This document shows positions 1-8,233 of a stretch of 64,000 nucleotides of DNA, piece after piece. Source of the DNA: Ureibacillus sp. FSL W7-1570 (GTDB lineage: Bacteria > Bacillota > Bacilli > Bacillales_A > Planococcaceae); NCBI RefSeq assembly GCF_038593265.1, contig NZ_CP151979.1, positions 2,060,001 through 2,124,000 of the forward strand. The letters run 5' to 3'. How positions within the stretch are numbered: position 1 is the stretch's first letter; the number at the start of each line of letters is the position of its first letter. Made by a program: the position numbers and the translations under genes. The notes below the pieces were generated by a model. That model worked only from the letters and a program-made list of their open reading frames with translations, did not search any database and was not told the origin of the DNA.

Positions 1-269
1 TTCTTTATGAACATCCAGCCGTGAAGGAAGCGGCTGTTATCGCGGTTCCTCATGAAAAATGGGGGGAAACGCCACATGCCATCGTTGTATTAAAAGAAGG
101 CCACAGCGTTACTGAACAAGAACTCATTGACTTCACCCGTTCGAAATTGGCCCACTTTAAAGCGATCAAAAGCGCGTCTTTCGTGGATGAATTGCCAAAA
201 ACAGCGTCCGGTAAAATCCAAAAAGTCCAATTGCGCAAACAATATGTCGAATCAATCCAAAAAGTATAA
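1..269 (+). CDS. Acyl-CoA synthetase (AMP-forming), C-terminal fragment
   Basis: The gene enters from the left edge and only about 89 codons are visible, reading in frame from base 3. It is the small C-terminal domain of an ANL-superfamily ligase, which activates a carboxylic acid with ATP to an acyl-adenylate and then forms the CoA thioester. The sequence shows the typical end of the family: HPAVKEAAVIAVPHEKWGE, then a KLAHFK segment, and PKTASGKIQK, whose Lys is the catalytic lysine of the adenylation half-reaction. Most similar in feel to medium/long-chain fatty acid-CoA ligases, but the substrate cannot be told from this part. It ends 8 bases before the inverted-repeat element at 277. Confidence 0.85.
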   Translation, partial: LYEHPAVKEAAVIAVPHEKWGETPHAIVVLKEGHSVTEQELIDFTRSKLAHFKAIKSASFVDELPKTASGKIQKVQLRKQYVESIQKV

Positions 270-276
270 AAAATAT

Positions 277-541
277 AAAAGAGGCTGGGACATAACTAAT
301 AAAGTGAACGAGCTGCAAAAAGAATTTTTGTAAAAAATTGATTGGAGTGACGGGGCGACTCCTGCGGGAACAGCCCGAGTCTCGAGACCCCGCAGGAGCG
401 AAGGATTGAGCTCCGAGGAGGCTCGAGCCGGGCCCGCGGAAAGCGTCCCCGGAACGGAAATCAATTTTCTTCAATTATCAAAAAAACACCATTTTCTCCC
501 GGGAGAAAATGGTGTTTTTTATCTTTTGTCCCAGCCTCTTT
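277..541. repeat. GC-rich MITE-like repeat with 15-bp terminal inverted repeats
   Basis: The ends are perfect inverted repeats: AAAGAGGCTGGGACA at 278-292 and its complement at 527-541. The interior (about 350-460) is far more GC-rich than its surroundings and is itself full of inverted repeats: CTCCTGCGGG at 359-368 pairs with CCCGCAGGAG at 389-398, and AAATTGATT pairs with AATCAATTT further out. A 40-bp palindrome at 481-520 lies near the right end. From memory the interior belongs to a dispersed intergenic repeat common in Bacillaceae genomes. It has no ORF of its own and sits between two convergent genes, where its palindrome can end both transcripts. No clear target duplication is visible. 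Confidence 0.75.
481..520. terminator. Perfect 20+20 bp palindromic bidirectional terminator
   Basis: AAAAAACACCATTTTCTCCC is followed directly by its exact complement. The arm gives an A-tract on one side and a T-tract on the other, so it can terminate both the acyl-CoA synthetase (+) and cshA (-). Confidence 0.85.
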
Positions 542-547
542 CATTTC

Positions 548-1972
548 CTATCTGCCTTTGCGGCGTCCGCTTCTCTCTTTTCGGCCACGGACTTCTTTCC
601 GTACCCCGCCGCGTCCCCCTCCACGACCGCTTGTGGAGCGTTCTCTTCGTTTTGGAAGAGGAGCTTCTTCTGTAATTTTTACCGGTGTAGCATCCGGCTC
701 TTTTGTGAATGATTTGATCGCTGCAGCTACAAGATCCACCGCTTCATAGTTTTCCAAAAGTTCCGTCGCAAGTATGCGGTAATCTTTTAAGTCGTTCGCT
801 TGAACAATTTCGATGAGCCTTTCAACAGCCAATTTTTGTTGACCTGCCAAAGCTTCATCTTGCGTGGGTGGCCGAAGGGGCGAAATGCGTTTTTTCGTTG
901 TTTCTTCCACAATTCGCAAATATCCCATTTCCCGAGGCGTTACAAACGTAACGGCAATGCCTGATTTCCCCGCACGGCCAGTTCGCCCGATGCGGTGAAC
1001 ATAACTTTCCGGATCTTGCGGAATGTCAAAATTGTAGACGTGAGAAACACCGGAAATATCCAGTCCCCGTGCCGCAACATCCGTTGCAACAAGGATATCA
1101 ATTTTATTTTCTTTAAATTGACGCAACACAGATAATCGTTTTGATTGGCTTAAATCCCCGTGAATGCCTTCCGCCAAATATCCACGGATGTTCAGCGCTT
1201 GCGCTAATTCATCGACGCGGCGTTTTGTCCGGCCAAAAACAATCGCGAGTTCAGGCTGATGGACATCCAATAAGCGGGTTAAAATGTCAAATTTTTCTCG
1301 TTCTTGGGATTTTACAAAGTATTGCTCGATATTTTCAACCGTCATTTCCTTGGATTTAATTTTCACTTCTTGCGGATTACTCATAAATTTCGTTGCAATT
1401 TTGCGAATCGCCGGCGGCATTGTTGCAGAGAACAACAGCATTTGGCGATTTTTAGGCACTTTCTCCAAAATCGCATTGATATCATCGATAAAGCCCATGT
1501 TCAACATTTCATCCGCTTCATCCAAAACAAGGGTTTGAACTTGATCAAGTTTCAATGTGCGACGGTTGATATGGTCAATGATCCGGCCTGGCGTACCTAC
1601 AATGATTTGAGGTTTATTTTTCAAAGCGCGGATTTGCCGCCCGATATCTTGGCCCCCATAAACCGATAAAATTTTCACCCGCTTATCATATCCAATTTTA
1701 TAAAGTTCTTCTGACACTTGGATCGCGAGCTCACGTGTCGGTGCAATAATTAAAGCTTGAATCTCAGGATTTTTCGTATCGATTTTCTCAATGATCGGGA
1801 TACCGAACGCCGCCGTTTTACCTGTACCTGTTTGTGCTTGACCGATAATGTCGCGACCTTCCAAAGCAAACTTGATTGTCCCTTCCTGGATTGGTGTTGC
1901 TTCTTCAAATCCCATCCGTTTTAATGAACGTAATGTAGATTCGCTGATATTAAATTCTGAAAAATTTGTCAA
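548..1972 (-). CDS. cshA: DEAD-box RNA helicase CshA
   Basis: ATP-dependent RNA helicase of the CshA group, involved in RNA decay and ribosome assembly, particularly in the cold. All helicase motifs are visible: Q motif (FEEATPIQ), motif I AQTGTGKT near residue 50, PTRELA, GTPGR, DEAD near residue 150, SAT, and [10 protein letters not shown] in the second RecA domain. After about residue 350 comes a family-specific C-terminal domain and a basic RGG-rich tail (GRGGGRGG). Start choice: the frame can open at a TTG at 1981, but that is one base from the AAGGAG site. The TTG at 1972 is about 10 bases away and gives an N-terminus ([10 protein letters not shown]) matching family length, so I prefer it. 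The gene is convergent with the upstream ligase. Confidence 0.93.
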   Translation of the reverse strand: MTNFSEFNISESTLRSLKRMGFEEATPIQEGTIKFALEGRDIIGQAQTGTGKTAAFGIPIIEKIDTKNPEIQALIIAPTRELAIQVSEELYKIGYDKRVKILSVYGGQDIGRQIRALKNKPQIIVGTPGRIIDHINRRTLKLDQVQTLVLDEADEMLNMGFIDDINAILEKVPKNRQMLLFSATMPPAIRKIATKFMSNPQEVKIKSKEMTVENIEQYFVKSQEREKFDILTRLLDVHQPELAIVFGRTKRRVDELAQALNIRGYLAEGIHGDLSQSKRLSVLRQFKENKIDILVATDVAARGLDISGVSHVYNFDIPQDPESYVHRIGRTGRAGKSGIAVTFVTPREMGYLRIVEETTKKRISPLRPPTQDEALAGQQKLAVERLIEIVQANDLKDYRILATELLENYEAVDLVAAAIKSFTKEPDATPVKITEEAPLPKRRERSTSGRGGGRGGVRKEVRGRKERSGRRKGR

Positions 1973-2105
1973 ACTCTTCAATCTCCTTTTTTCTTAAGTC
2001 GACAAATGGTTACATTTTTCAGATGAAGTGTCGGCAAATGTCGAGCTATAAATTGAAACGTTGCGTCAAAATAATCATTTTCTCATTCAGATAATTCAAA
2101 TTATA

Positions 2106-2134
2106 TGAAAAGGAAAGCCCGGTCTTTGCCGAGC
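2106..2134 (-). terminator. Hairpin with short T-rich tail upstream of cshA
   Basis: On the minus strand GCTCGG pairs with CCGGGC around a CAAAGA loop, followed by TTTCCTTTTC. It may back up the terminator at 2185-2219 or lie in the cshA leader and act as an attenuator. Confidence 0.45.
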
Positions 2135-2184
2135 GGTTCCATTCTATGCTTTACTCAGTTTTGGATAGAATAAAACCGATTCAT

Positions 2185-2219
2185 TCAAAAAAAAGTACTC
2201 TTCACACCTTTTGAAGAGC
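2185..2219 (-). terminator. Terminator after the esterase gene
   Basis: On the minus strand GCTCTTCA pairs with TGAAGAGT and is followed by ACTTTTTTTT. Confidence 0.65.
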
Positions 2220-2305
2220 CTTTGGTACAAAATGTATCCATTGCTTTCCCTAGTCTAACAGGTACTCACAAAGGATGCAATGATATTGCTTAAAAAGTAT
2301 CATTT

Positions 2306-2995
2306 TTACGACTTTAAAAAATGCAAAACATCCGAAAACCATGTGTCGCAATCTTCACTGAAGCAAATATGGTGTTTTCCGCAAGATGAAAAATAAATAT
2401 ATTTTTCCGTTGTGGGAAGTTTGTCATATAGATATTGAGCCGTCGAATATGGGACGATCCCATCGCATTTACCTTGCACAATGAATGTCGGGATATCGAT
2501 CGTTTCAATATAAGGTTCCACCCGCCGAACGATTCGCATGAATTGAATTGCGGCACTAACAGGTACACTTCTTAGCTTGTACTCATATTGCTTAAATAAT
2601 TCATTATTTTTCAATTGTCCTTCCACCGCTTCCTTGGCAATTTTTTGCAGCTCCACAATCAACTGCTTCGGCGCGATGTATTTTACAGCTGCACTCAGAA
2701 GCACAAGTTTCTTTACCGGATAACGCATCGCCAAATATAATGCGATGACTCCTCCCATGGAAAAGCCCACAACATAGACGTTTTCCACCTTTTCGGACAA
2801 TCTTTTATAGGCCAATTCCGCATCAATCAGCCAATGCTCCGCAGTGAAACCTTTTAATGAAAGTTCCTCTCCATGGCCGCATAATGTTGGTGTTTCCACA
2901 ATCCAATCCGTATTGTTTTTGATGTATTCCGTCAAAGGCTCCATTTCATAAGGCCCTCCGGAAAATCCATGCAACATTAATACACCGATAGACAC
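2306..2995 (-). CDS. Alpha/beta hydrolase, carboxylesterase of the Est30 type
   Basis: Serine hydrolase likely to cleave short or medium-chain esters in the cytoplasm. Visible are the oxyanion-hole motif LHGFSGGPYE near the N-terminus, the nucleophile elbow GFSMGG, the acid in KCDGIVP and the histidine in GKHHICF near the C-terminus; length is normal for Bacillus carboxylesterases. Start choice: the frame is open to 3085, but bases 3016-3085 form the murF terminator, and the GTG at 2995 follows a GGGGGG ribosome site by 6 bases and gives MSIGVLMLHGF, the expected N-terminus. Longer starts at 3085, 3076 or 3055 lack this support. The natural substrate is unknown. Confidence 0.8.
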   Translation of the reverse strand: MSIGVLMLHGFSGGPYEMEPLTEYIKNNTDWIVETPTLCGHGEELSLKGFTAEHWLIDAELAYKRLSEKVENVYVVGFSMGGVIALYLAMRYPVKKLVLLSAAVKYIAPKQLIVELQKIAKEAVEGQLKNNELFKQYEYKLRSVPVSAAIQFMRIVRRVEPYIETIDIPTFIVQGKCDGIVPYSTAQYLYDKLPTTEKYIYFSSCGKHHICFSEDCDTWFSDVLHFLKS

Positions 2996-3015
2996 AGCAA
3001 TCCCCCCGTTGTTCA

Positions 3016-3085
3016 ATAAAAAAGTGAAATTCACTTCGACCATCCGTTGGTTCATTTTAATCGGTGGAGCCTCCATGAATTTCAC
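3016..3085 (-). terminator. murF terminator with large branched loop
   Basis: On the minus strand GTGAAATTCA (3085-3076) pairs perfectly with TGAATTTCAC (3033-3024), followed by TTTTTT. The roughly 42-base loop contains a second small hairpin (TGGAGGCTCCA). It lies 16 bases after the murF stop codon. Confidence 0.7.
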
Positions 3086-3100
3086 TTTCTTGATGAATCC

Positions 3101-4471
3101 TTATTTATTTTGTTGAAAAGCTCTTAAGATGGTTTCCAGCTTCATGCCCCGGGATCCTTTTAATAAAATCAGCGAATCTTCATTTGCATGCTGTTTGATA
3201 TACTCAATGATTTTTCCGTAATCCTCTTTCGTATGAATAATGCGTCCTGAAAATTTTGGAGCCAGCCGGTAATATAACCATTCCATCCGGGGGCCGAACA
3301 AACAAATTCTCGAAATCCGGTTTTCATCAATATACTCCGCCAATTGTTCATGGAACTCGCGCTCTTTTTCCCCAAGCTCCAACATATCTCCTAAAACAAG
3401 CCATTTATCCTTCCGCATCGATGTGGTTTGGACAAAGTCAATGGCGGCTTTCATGGATGTCGGAGCTGCATTGTATGCATCGTTAATAAATAAGACATCT
3501 CCCAAAGGAATAAGCTGCATCCGCATATCTGTCAAAGAAACTTGGGACAAACCTTTGCGGATTTGCTCTTCGGACAAGCCCAAAGATTTGGCCACGAGCA
3601 TGGCGCCCAAGGAATTTTTCACTTGATGTTTGCCTAAAATCGGGATGAAAAATTCTCCGTTTAACTCTCCTTCGACAATAAAGCGGCTTCCTTTTTCCGT
3701 CGTTTCGATTGCTTTGACCATCAAATCGTTGCCTGTTCCAAAACCGAATGCTTTTGACTTTAATTGAGGCGTTTTTTCAACCAACGCCCTCAATAAAGGT
3801 TCATCGCCGTCGTAACAAAGAACGCCGTCCGAATCGAAACCTTTGATAATTTCAAATTTCGCCCTCGCGATCCCCTCTCTGGAACCGAGCTCCTGCATAT
3901 GGGCTTCCCCAATGTTTGTAATAATCGCATAATGCGGTTTCGCGAGTGTGGATAAAAATTCAATCTCGCCAAACCCGCTCATCCCCATTTCCAACACGGC
4001 CATTTCCGTATCCTCATCAAGAGACAGGATAGTCAGGGGCAAGCCCAGTTCATTGTTGAAGTTCCCGATCGTTTTTTGCACTTTATAGTAAGGGGAAAGC
4101 AAGCTTGCCAAAATATCTTTTGAAGATGTTTTCCCGTTTGAACCGGTAATTCCGATAAAAGTCGCTTTCAACTCTTCGCGGTACTTGCGCGCCATTTGCT
4201 GCAACGCCGCCTCGGAATTTTCCACGAAAAGAAGCGGAACATCCTTTGGGGGATTCGGTTCATCTTTCAGCCATAGAGAACAGCTTGCTCCTTTTTCAAA
4301 TGCCTGACGTACATATTGATGCCCATTTGTTTTTTCTCCGCGAAAAGGAATGAACAAATCCCCTTCCTTAATGGTTCTTGTATCGATGGAAACCCCCGTT
4401 ACAATTTTCTCGCCGTCATTTCCGGCATCAATATTTAACCATTTTGCAATGTCTTGAATTCTTTTTCTCAT
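3101..4471 (-). CDS. murF: UDP-N-acetylmuramoyl-tripeptide--D-alanyl-D-alanine ligase
   Basis: Last cytoplasmic ligase of peptidoglycan precursor synthesis: adds D-Ala-D-Ala to UDP-MurNAc-tripeptide with ATP. At 456 residues it has normal length. Domain order is the N-terminal substrate-binding domain (residues 1-95), the central ATPase with the Mur-ligase P-loop GITGSNGKTSSKD near residue 110 and the NIGEAHMQELGS segment, and the C-terminal domain with NDAYNAAPTSM and LGDMLELG. It lies 12 bases after ddl, which makes its dipeptide substrate, so the two are clearly one operon; the terminator at 3016-3085 ends it. Confidence 0.96.
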   Translation of the reverse strand: MRKRIQDIAKWLNIDAGNDGEKIVTGVSIDTRTIKEGDLFIPFRGEKTNGHQYVRQAFEKGASCSLWLKDEPNPPKDVPLLFVENSEAALQQMARKYREELKATFIGITGSNGKTSSKDILASLLSPYYKVQKTIGNFNNELGLPLTILSLDEDTEMAVLEMGMSGFGEIEFLSTLAKPHYAIITNIGEAHMQELGSREGIARAKFEIIKGFDSDGVLCYDGDEPLLRALVEKTPQLKSKAFGFGTGNDLMVKAIETTEKGSRFIVEGELNGEFFIPILGKHQVKNSLGAMLVAKSLGLSEEQIRKGLSQVSLTDMRMQLIPLGDVLFINDAYNAAPTSMKAAIDFVQTTSMRKDKWLVLGDMLELGEKEREFHEQLAEYIDENRISRICLFGPRMEWLYYRLAPKFSGRIIHTKEDYGKIIEYIKQHANEDSLILLKGSRGMKLETILRAFQQNK

Positions 4472-4483
4472 CGTTCATCCCAA

Positions 4484-5557
4484 CTATTCTCTGTTAAATT
4501 GAAGTTGTTGTTTTTCTTTGTGTCGTTCAATCGCAAGTTCAATGAGCTGATCAATCAATTCCGGATAATTTAATCCGGTGTTCTGCCATAAAAGCGGATA
4601 CATGCTAAACGGCGTAAAACCTGGCATTGTATTCACTTCATTGATCAATACTTCATCTCCGCGCACAAAGAAATCGGCTCTCACCAAGCCGGCGCAATCC
4701 AAGATTTTAAATGCACGGATGGCCATATCTTTCATTTTCGCTTCCACTTCCGGAGAAACTTCGGCAGGAATGATCAATTGGGTGGATCCGTCCTTATATT
4801 TTGATTCGTAATCATAAAACTCCGTCGTCGGTTTGATTTCGCCTGGAACAGACACTTTCGGTTCATTGTTGCCAAGCACAGCCATCTCGATTTCCCGCGC
4901 TTCGATCCCCTGTTCAACAACAACTTTCCGGTCATATTTAAAAGCGATGTGGATGGCCTTTTCCAATTCCTCTCTATTGGATGCTTTGTTGATGCCGACG
5001 CTGGAACCTAAATTGGCCGGTTTGACGAACATCGGATAAGTCAATTCATTCTCGCATTTTGAAAGCAACGCTTCTTTATTTTGATCCCATTCGTAGCGGA
5101 TAAAATACACGAATGGCACTTGGTTCAATCCTGCTACGCTGAACAATTGCTTCATGATCACTTTATCCATGCCGGCAGCGGAAGATAATACACCATTTCC
5201 AACATAAGGCAGATTCAACAGCTCAAGAAGCCCTTGAACAGTGCCGTCTTCTCCATATGTGCCGTGGAGCAAAGGAAAAACCACATCAAATTTGGCTTGT
5301 TTGTCATTTTCATCTAAAATGAACTCGAGAATATAATTCGGATTGCTTTCTTCCTTCGTAAATTTCAATTCTTCAACAGATTCCGCCGGTTTTGTCAGTT
5401 GGGGACCTCTGCACCATTCACCGTCAAGGGTGATATAAATCGGAATTACTTCATATTTGTCAAAATCAATGGCTTTCGTTACCGCAGTGGCAGTAATCAA
5501 TGATACTTCATGCTCTGCGGATTTCCCCCCATACAATAATCCGATCCGTTTTTTCAT
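4484..5557 (-). CDS. ddl: D-alanine--D-alanine ligase
   Basis: Makes the D-Ala-D-Ala dipeptide used by MurF. It is an ATP-grasp enzyme of 357 residues. The N-terminus has [14 protein letters not shown]; further on are [12 protein letters not shown], the [12 protein letters not shown] lysine loop, and the metal-binding end [23 protein letters not shown]. The Tyr/Phe residue of the active site is within [18 protein letters not shown], as in vancomycin-sensitive D-Ala-D-Ala ligases. The start has a good AGGTC-containing site (GGAGGTCGAACA) before ATG. First gene of the ddl-murF operon. Confidence 0.96.
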   Translation of the reverse strand: MKKRIGLLYGGKSAEHEVSLITATAVTKAIDFDKYEVIPIYITLDGEWCRGPQLTKPAESVEELKFTKEESNPNYILEFILDENDKQAKFDVVFPLLHGTYGEDGTVQGLLELLNLPYVGNGVLSSAAGMDKVIMKQLFSVAGLNQVPFVYFIRYEWDQNKEALLSKCENELTYPMFVKPANLGSSVGINKASNREELEKAIHIAFKYDRKVVVEQGIEAREIEMAVLGNNEPKVSVPGEIKPTTEFYDYESKYKDGSTQLIIPAEVSPEVEAKMKDMAIRAFKILDCAGLVRADFFVRGDEVLINEVNTMPGFTPFSMYPLLWQNTGLNYPELIDQLIELAIERHKEKQQLQFNRE

Positions 5558-5621
5558 TGTTCGACCTCCAAGTTTTAAGTAATACTAGTTTATCATGAAA
5601 AGAATGTCTTCATGAATACAA

Positions 5622-5660
5622 AAGAAAAACTCCCTGTCATCTGCACCCTTGGACAGGGAA
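5622..5660 (-). terminator. Terminator after the 249-aa unknown gene
   Basis: On the minus strand TTCCCTGTC pairs with GACAGGGAG, followed by TTTTTC. It separates the unknown gene at 5663 from ddl. Confidence 0.7.
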
Positions 5661-5662
5661 GT

Positions 5663-6412
5663 TTACGTCAGTTTAATCAGTTCGTCATAGTCCTGTTTCA
5701 GAATGATTTTCAAATCGTTCCATACTTCATCAGGGTAATCATAGTCGGAGAGTGTGCGAATTTCAACACCAAAATGATTTTCCGGTTTTTCCATCTTGTA
5801 GATCGAAATAAGTGCGCCCTCTTTGAAATAACTGCGATATGCTTTTAATGAAGCGGCATCCATTTTTGGGATTCTCTCTTTCGATCTTCTTCGCCAGAAC
5901 CCTCCATTACCACCGTTTTCCTTTATAATATTATTGATGAGGGTTGAGATCAGCATTTCAAAATCTTCCAAATAACGGAAGTAAATTTTCGTTGTTTTAT
6001 CATCCGCAGATGAACAATACACATAACGATTTTGCAATTTCACAAAAAATGGTGTAGTGACAGGTTCTTTTTTATGCCCTAAATATAATAATTCTGCCTG
6101 CTCCATGGGAGTGAGCTGATTGATTTGCTTTTCGTCCGAAAAATCCACCCAGCATAAGTCACGATTTGAATCTTCCATCTTTTTCACAAAGTTTTTTATT
6201 TCGTCATTCGGAATATAATCCAGCTGGGTATGCATATTAAATAAACCATCTTCGTAATTGTGCTTTAAAAGCAAAATATTTTTTATGGAATCAACAGATC
6301 CAATAAACTGTTTCAAAGTCAAACCGCTAAAAATAACAAACCGATCGACATCATTCATATGTATAAACAAATGATAAAAGTAGTCGTCAACCGTCTTATG
6401 TTTTTTTGCCAT
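5663..6412 (-). CDS. Conserved-looking protein of unknown function
   Basis: I do not recognise the family. The protein is 249 residues, soluble, with no signal peptide or membrane segment and no cysteine cluster. It starts MAKKHKTVDDYFYHLFIH and contains DVDRFVIFSG and a basic patch (FWRRRSKERIP) around residue 180. The ATG at 6412 is preceded by GGAG at 9 bases; an upstream in-frame GTG at 6433 has no ribosome site. It is transcribed away from rodA, with its own terminator, so the neighbourhood says little about its job. The lack of frame damage and normal codon use indicate a real gene. Confidence 0.7.
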   Translation of the reverse strand: MAKKHKTVDDYFYHLFIHMNDVDRFVIFSGLTLKQFIGSVDSIKNILLLKHNYEDGLFNMHTQLDYIPNDEIKNFVKKMEDSNRDLCWVDFSDEKQINQLTPMEQAELLYLGHKKEPVTTPFFVKLQNRYVYCSSADDKTTKIYFRYLEDFEMLISTLINNIIKENGGNGGFWRRRSKERIPKMDAASLKAYRSYFKEGALISIYKMEKPENHFGVEIRTLSDYDYPDEVWNDLKIILKQDYDELIKLT

Positions 6413-6618
6413 CCAATCACTCTCCATTACCACAACCGTTAAGTTTATTATATGATGTAATTATGTTTTTTTGAAACAATTTCATATTGTATTCGTCTTT
6501 AACTAATGTTTAAATCTGTAATGGGCATTTTTTTGGGATAATGCATAATAAAATATGATACAGTATATTGATAGATGAACATTGTAAAATGCAATATTAT
6601 AGAACATAGGTGGACAAA

Positions 6619-7812
6619 ATGGAAAATAACAGAAACTTTGCAGAAAGATTCGATTGGAAACTTGCTGCTATACTCATTACATTTTTAATTATCAGTTTGT
6701 TGGCCATATCCTCAGCCCAAACGACGGGGCAATATGGCGAAACAAATTTCGTCATAAAACAATTGCAATGGTACGTCATCGGCGCCTTCATCATTGCTTT
6801 TGTCATGTACTTCGAGCCGGAACAATACAAAAAAATGTCTTGGTATTTATATGGCTTCGGAATTTTTCTATTAGTTTTGCTCATTTTTATGCCGGAAGGC
6901 CCAGGACAAATCGGTGAACCAAAAAACGGAGCCAAAAGCTGGTACCACCTTCCAATTGGAAGCATTCAACCTTCCGAATTCATGAAGACTTTTTATATAC
7001 TGGCAGCCGCAAGACTGATCAGTGCTCACCACGAAAAATACACAATCAAAACCATTAAAACCGATTTATTATTATTAGGAAAAATCGCTCTCACTTTATT
7101 CGTTCCGCTTGCATTTATCATGCAACAGCCCGACTTGGGATCTTCATTGGTGTTTATTGCCATTACCGCCGCGTTAATTGTTGCAGCAGGTATTTCTTGG
7201 AAAATTATTCTTCCGATTTTTATAGGCGGCGCCGCTATAGGAAGTACCGTAATTTGGATGGCTTTATATATGCAGGATTTCCTTGCAGACCACTTGGGTG
7301 TGAAGCCATACCATTTTGGACGGATTTATTCATGGCTTGATCCATATTCCTATGCGGATGAAGCGGGTTATCACTTGATCACTTCCCTTAACGCCATCGG
7401 ATCAGGGGAAATCTTCGGCAAAGGGTATATGAACCGGGAAGTTTATGTTGCCGAAAACCACACCGATTTCATTTTTTCAGTCATTGGTGAAGAATGGGGA
7501 TTTATCGGCGCAAGTTTTGTTATCTGCCTTTACTTCCTGTTGATTTACCATTTAACCAAAATCACCCTTACCTTAAAAGATCCATTCTGTACATATGTTT
7601 GTGCCGGAATTATCGCAATGATCACTTTCCATGTATTCGAAAACATCGGAATGACGATCCAATTACTTCCAATCACGGGTATTCCTTTGCCTTTCATCAG
7701 TTACGGAGGAAGTTCACTCATGGGAAACGCCCTGGCGATCGGACTTGTCTTCAGCATGAAGTACCATTACAGAAAATACATGTTCTCGGCAAAAGATGAG
7801 GATGATTTATAA
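6619..7812 (+). CDS. rodA: SEDS-family peptidoglycan glycosyltransferase, RodA/FtsW type
   Basis: Polytopic membrane enzyme that polymerises lipid II into glycan strands together with a class B PBP. About ten membrane segments are visible over 397 residues. Family hallmarks are QPDLGSS near residue 175, the WLDPYSYADEAGYH loop with the essential Asp, the GSGEIFGKGY segment, the FIFSVIGEEWGF motif, and the C-terminal GIPLPFISYGGSSL. The GSIQPSEFMK and WYHLPIGS motifs favour RodA over FtsW. The ATG at 6619 follows AGGTGG; the GTG at 6610 lies on top of this site and is unlikely. A terminator follows directly. Assignment as RodA rather than another SEDS paralogue is the less certain part. Confidence 0.88.
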   Translation: MENNRNFAERFDWKLAAILITFLIISLLAISSAQTTGQYGETNFVIKQLQWYVIGAFIIAFVMYFEPEQYKKMSWYLYGFGIFLLVLLIFMPEGPGQIGEPKNGAKSWYHLPIGSIQPSEFMKTFYILAAARLISAHHEKYTIKTIKTDLLLLGKIALTLFVPLAFIMQQPDLGSSLVFIAITAALIVAAGISWKIILPIFIGGAAIGSTVIWMALYMQDFLADHLGVKPYHFGRIYSWLDPYSYADEAGYHLITSLNAIGSGEIFGKGYMNREVYVAENHTDFIFSVIGEEWGFIGASFVICLYFLLIYHLTKITLTLKDPFCTYVCAGIIAMITFHVFENIGMTIQLLPITGIPLPFISYGGSSLMGNALAIGLVFSMKYHYRKYMFSAKDEDDL

Positions 7813-7846
7813 AAAAATTCCCGCTATGCGGGAATTTTTATTTTTG
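7812..7846 (+). terminator. Terminator after rodA
   Basis: AAATTCCCGC, ATGC turn, GCGGGAATTT, then TTTATTTTT. It begins at the rodA stop codon and may also serve the small minus-strand gene at 7857. Confidence 0.85.
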
Positions 7847-7856
7847 TTCATCCGAA

Positions 7857-7988
7857 TTAACATTGGGTAGTTGTTTTTGGTGGTGCCAATACTTTCAACA
7901 ATTCCAACCGTGATTTCGTTACTGTTACCGTTACACCTGTTTTTGATAATTTCAAAGCGATTTTCCTCAAATCCACGTCCTTCGCCAT
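7857..7988 (-). CDS. Small basic protein, 43 aa
   Basis: The frame runs from ATG at 7988 to TAA at 7857 and encodes a 43-residue basic peptide starting MAKDVDLRKIALKLSKTG and ending PPKTTTQC. A ribosome site AGGTGGTAGGT stands directly before the ATG. Between the basic N-terminal helix and the threonine-rich end there is a short valine/threonine stretch; there is no signal peptide or membrane segment. I do not recognise a family. It is convergent with rodA, and the rodA terminator hairpin also follows its stop codon, in the right place to end it. The strong start site and compact fit suggest a real gene. Confidence 0.6.
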   Translation of the reverse strand: MAKDVDLRKIALKLSKTGVTVTVTKSRLELLKVLAPPKTTTQC

Positions 7989-8233
7989 ACCTACCACCTA
8001 TCCCTTAAAAATATATATTATAAATAACGTTCAAATAGTGGAAAAGTTTCGCGCACTACATCTTCAAGTTATTGTAACATGATAATCTTCCTTTATATTT
8101 TTCAAATATATTACAAGTTTATGAAAAAGGGGATTTTTTACAGTATACCATTTACTTGTTTTCAAAAAAAGGTAAAGTTACAATGTACATGTTCATACTA
8201 ATTAAAAAATAAAAAAATAAAGGCAGGAAGATT

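Larger units (their letters stand above)
1973..2305. other. Intergenic region between the esterase and cshA
   Basis: About 330 bases without a gene. On the minus strand it holds two terminator-like hairpins (2185-2219 and 2106-2134), then the cshA leader with its AAGGAG site at about 1983-1988. No convincing sigma-A promoter for cshA could be picked by eye. Confidence 0.5.
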
